A stretch of 7,064 bases of DNA from assembly GCA_020720525.1 (NCBI GenBank), contig DYON01000139.1:1-7064 (forward strand), in the 5' to 3' direction. Origin of the DNA: Acetofilamentum sp. (lineage in GTDB: Bacteria > Bacteroidota > Bacteroidia > Bacteroidales > DTU049). The translations under genes were made by a program, and so were the position numbers. This document shows positions 6,348-7,064 of the stretch, one piece after another; the first letter of the stretch is position 1, and every line of letters begins with the position of its first letter. Below the pieces are notes generated by a model that was not told the origin of the DNA, did not search any database, and was given only the letters and a program-made list of their open reading frames with translations.

Positions 6348-6845
6348 TTAAAAAAAAGTGATTACTTTCGTTTCCGCCTTGCCGATGCCTGTAAGCATTA
6401 AATAAAATAATTTGTGCAGCGATGAGTCTATATAATTATCTTGTAAAATCGAATAAACCCGCTCAAGAGATACGGAGTGATTTCCGCCGGGAAGAAGTCG
6501 AACAACTTTATAAACTCTTAAAAGAGCTTGGACACCCGAAATATCACGCCTTTGTTCGGGAACGTCAGCAAGACATTTGCAAATATGTTGAGCTATCTGA
6601 GTCTCAGCGTCAACAAAAGAAGTGGGCAAATCATCCGGATATTCTTTTAATTCGCTTTGCAGCACTTCATTTATCCGAGTCAACTGTCGAACTGCTGAGA
6701 GATATGGAGAATCTCGCAAACATTGTAGATCGCGGTTCGTATCGTCAATTTCATGCTGAGCTTGCTCATGCGTTATTTCAACGTATAGTTCGTCCTCCGT
6801 TTTACCGGTTTCCGTTCGAGGGTTTTGATAATCCTTTTCAGACAT
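6348..6845 (-). CDS. Hypothetical protein upstream of transposase, 165 aa
   Basis: MSEKDYQNPRTETGKTEDEL begins an acidic, hydrophilic N-terminus (to about residue 40), followed by helical segments and a more hydrophobic C-terminus (HKLFYLMLTGIG). It ends 12 bp before the transposase start, in the place where Mu carries early regulators such as ner, but I see no convincing helix-turn-helix. A plus-strand frame of 141 codons (6422-6847) covers the same DNA. I prefer the minus frame because it is longer, joins the operon, and by hand count about a third of its codons begin with G (about a quarter in the plus frame). The start has an A-rich leader (CAAAATATAAAATT). Function unknown. Confidence 0.6.
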   Translation of the reverse strand: MSEKDYQNPRTETGKTEDELYVEITHEQAQHEIDDTNRDLQCLRDSPYLSAVRQLTRINEVLQSELKEYPDDLPTSFVDAETQIAQHICKCLADVPEQRRDISGVQALLRVYKVVRLLPGGNHSVSLERVYSILQDNYIDSSLHKLFYLMLTGIGKAETKVITFF

Positions 6846-6868
6846 AATTTTATATTTTGGCAGTTTTT

Positions 6869-6896
6869 AAAAAATGCCCGCCGTTCCGCGCGGGCA
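6869..6896 (-). terminator. Rho-independent terminator, minus strand
   Basis: A 7-bp GC-rich perfect stem, TGCCCGC (6875-6881) with GCGGGCA (6890-6896), has an 8-base loop and is followed on the minus strand by six T residues (6874-6869). It suits the end of transcription coming from the minus-strand tRNA about 100 bp upstream. On the plus strand the hairpin is not followed by a T tract. It lies only 23 bp upstream of the ATG at 6845, so if the 165-aa gene is transcribed from further right it would act as an attenuator. Confidence 0.7.
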
Positions 6897-6908
6897 CGTG
6901 TCGCTTTC

Positions 6909-6959
6909 CTATTGTTGGCTTCCTTGTAGCGGGCGATAATTCGCCCTGTTTACCTTCAT
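6909..6959 (-). other. Possible 16-codon leader ORF
   Basis: An ATG at 6959 formed at the end of the heptamer array (TAATG context) opens a 16-codon frame, MKVNRANYRPLQGSQQ, ending in TAG at 6911-6909, 12 bp before the terminator hairpin. It contains a small hairpin. It could be a leader peptide of an attenuator or simply chance; there is no codon run that would show amino-acid sensing. Confidence 0.15.
6931..6946. other. Short perfect inverted repeat
   Basis: GGGCGA (6931-6936) and TCGCCC (6941-6946) pair perfectly around a TAAT loop. There is no T tract on either side, so it is not a standard terminator. On the minus strand its 3' arm (with adjacent bases CGCCCGC) could also pair with the GCGGGC arm of the terminator hairpin at 6869-6896. 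Confidence 0.6.
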
Positions 6960-6986
6960 TATCAATTGTCAATTATCCATTGTCAA
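6959..6986 (-). repeat. Heptamer tandem repeat beside the tRNA, 4 units
   Basis: Four plus-strand units, TTATCAA, TTGTCAA, TTATCCA and TTGTCAA, lie immediately 3' of the tRNA on its transcript strand. It is the same family and orientation as the arrays inside the prophage operon, and it too ends in TAATG at 6959. Its place next to a tRNA suggests the repeat family belongs to the host genome as well as to the mobile element. Confidence 0.9.
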
Positions 6987-6994
6987 TTGCTTTG

Positions 6995-7064
6995 TAGCGG
7001 GAGGGGGATTCGAACCCCCGACTTCAAGATTATGAGTCTTGCGATCTGACCGCTGATCTATCCC
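6995..7064 (-). tRNA. tRNA with CAT anticodon (Met elongator or Ile2), 5' end cut by window
   Basis: On the minus strand the cloverleaf reads: acceptor ...GGGA (the first three bases lie beyond 7064), TA, D stem GATC/GATC with loop AGCGGTCA, anticodon stem CAAGA/TCTTG with loop CTCATAA (anticodon CAT at 7034-7032), a 5-base variable loop, T stem GGGGG/CCCCC with loop TTCGAAT, acceptor 3' strand TCCCGCT and discriminator A at 6995. CCA is not encoded. The anticodon stem lacks the three G-C pairs of the initiator, so it is elongator Met or the lysidine-modified Ile tRNA; I cannot separate these by eye. Confidence 0.93.

Larger units (their letters stand above)
1..6845 (-). mobile_element. Mu-like transposable prophage, early region (partial)
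   Basis: The minus strand carries a Mu A-like transposase followed directly by a Mu B-like ATPase, then small early genes and a DUF3164-type protein, as in the early operons of Mu-like phages. The element runs off the left edge, so late (head and tail) genes are not visible and a non-phage Mu-like transposon cannot be excluded. The outer end must lie to the right of the transposase. I used the start of the 165-aa gene as a provisional limit, but the true terminus may be anywhere up to the tRNA near 6995. I could not identify transposase end-binding sites or a target-site duplication. Confidence 0.75.
6924..7001. repeat. 10-bp direct repeat of the tRNA 3' end
   Basis: TTGTAGCGGG occurs at 6924-6933 and again at 6992-7001. 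The second copy spans the 3' end of the tRNA gene (discriminator base plus acceptor strand and two to three flanking bases). The first copy is followed by a small hairpin, a little like a shrunken T arm. It may be a remnant of a neighbouring tRNA or of an integration event, or chance. Confidence 0.5.

Noticed and set aside
6422..6847. Plus-strand 141-codon ORF as a c-type repressor
   Set aside because: No helix-turn-helix seen, weaker codon-position signal than the minus frame, and no T tract after the hairpin on this strand. Kept as an alternative in the findings.
6846..6994. Exact prophage end and target-site duplication
   Set aside because: No convincing pair of transposase-binding repeats or terminal dinucleotide could be singled out, and the other end is outside the window.

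Overview
The window looks like one end of a Mu-like transposable prophage in a Bacteroidetes-type genome, next to a host-type tRNA gene. The reasons are a 668-residue Mu A-like DDE transposase, followed by a Mu B-like AAA+ ATPase, a second small RecA/DnaB-type ATPase, several tiny genes and a DUF3164-type protein. This order is typical of the early region of Mu-like phages. The Bacteroidetes assignment is inference: start codons lack clear Shine-Dalgarno sites and are preceded by A/T-rich leaders, composition is moderately AT-rich, and the transposase resembles what I remember of Bacteroidetes Mu-like transposases (HHHRH and VE-x-HL signatures).

Almost everything is on the minus strand and reads from high to low coordinates as one tight operon: an unrecognised 165-aa protein (6845-6348), the transposase (6335-4329), the Mu B-like ATPase (4309-3434), the second ATPase (3437-2814), a 132-aa unknown (2776-2378), a 68-aa coiled-coil protein (2369-2163), a 153-aa possible GemA-like protein (2161-1700), a 75-aa coiled-coil protein (1676-1449), a 58-aa single-span membrane protein (1447-1271), a 71-aa unknown (1274-1059), a DUF3164-type protein (963-319) and an unknown gene cut by the left window edge (291-1). 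Gaps are mostly 1-27 bp, and there are two four-base ATGA overlaps. The inferred scheme is that the transposase cuts and joins the element ends, the Mu B-like ATPase chooses target DNA and activates the transposase, and the small genes are early accessory or host-takeover functions.

The right end (6846-7064) holds a minus-strand terminator-like hairpin with a T6 tract, a second short hairpin, a heptamer repeat array and a minus-strand tRNA with anticodon CAT. The window cuts the tRNA three bases short of its 5' end. The element boundary probably lies between about 6846 and 6994, but I cannot place it.

The most unusual feature is a family of degenerate 7-bp tandem repeats (minus-strand unit TTGATAA or TTGACAA). 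They fill gene junctions almost exactly from one gene's TGA stop to the next gene's ATG, usually ending in TAATG. The same heptamer array also sits beside the tRNA. A separate 14-bp (2 x 7) tandem array fills the junction before the DUF3164-type gene. These look like a junction or spacer element shared by host and phage, possibly acting in translational coupling.
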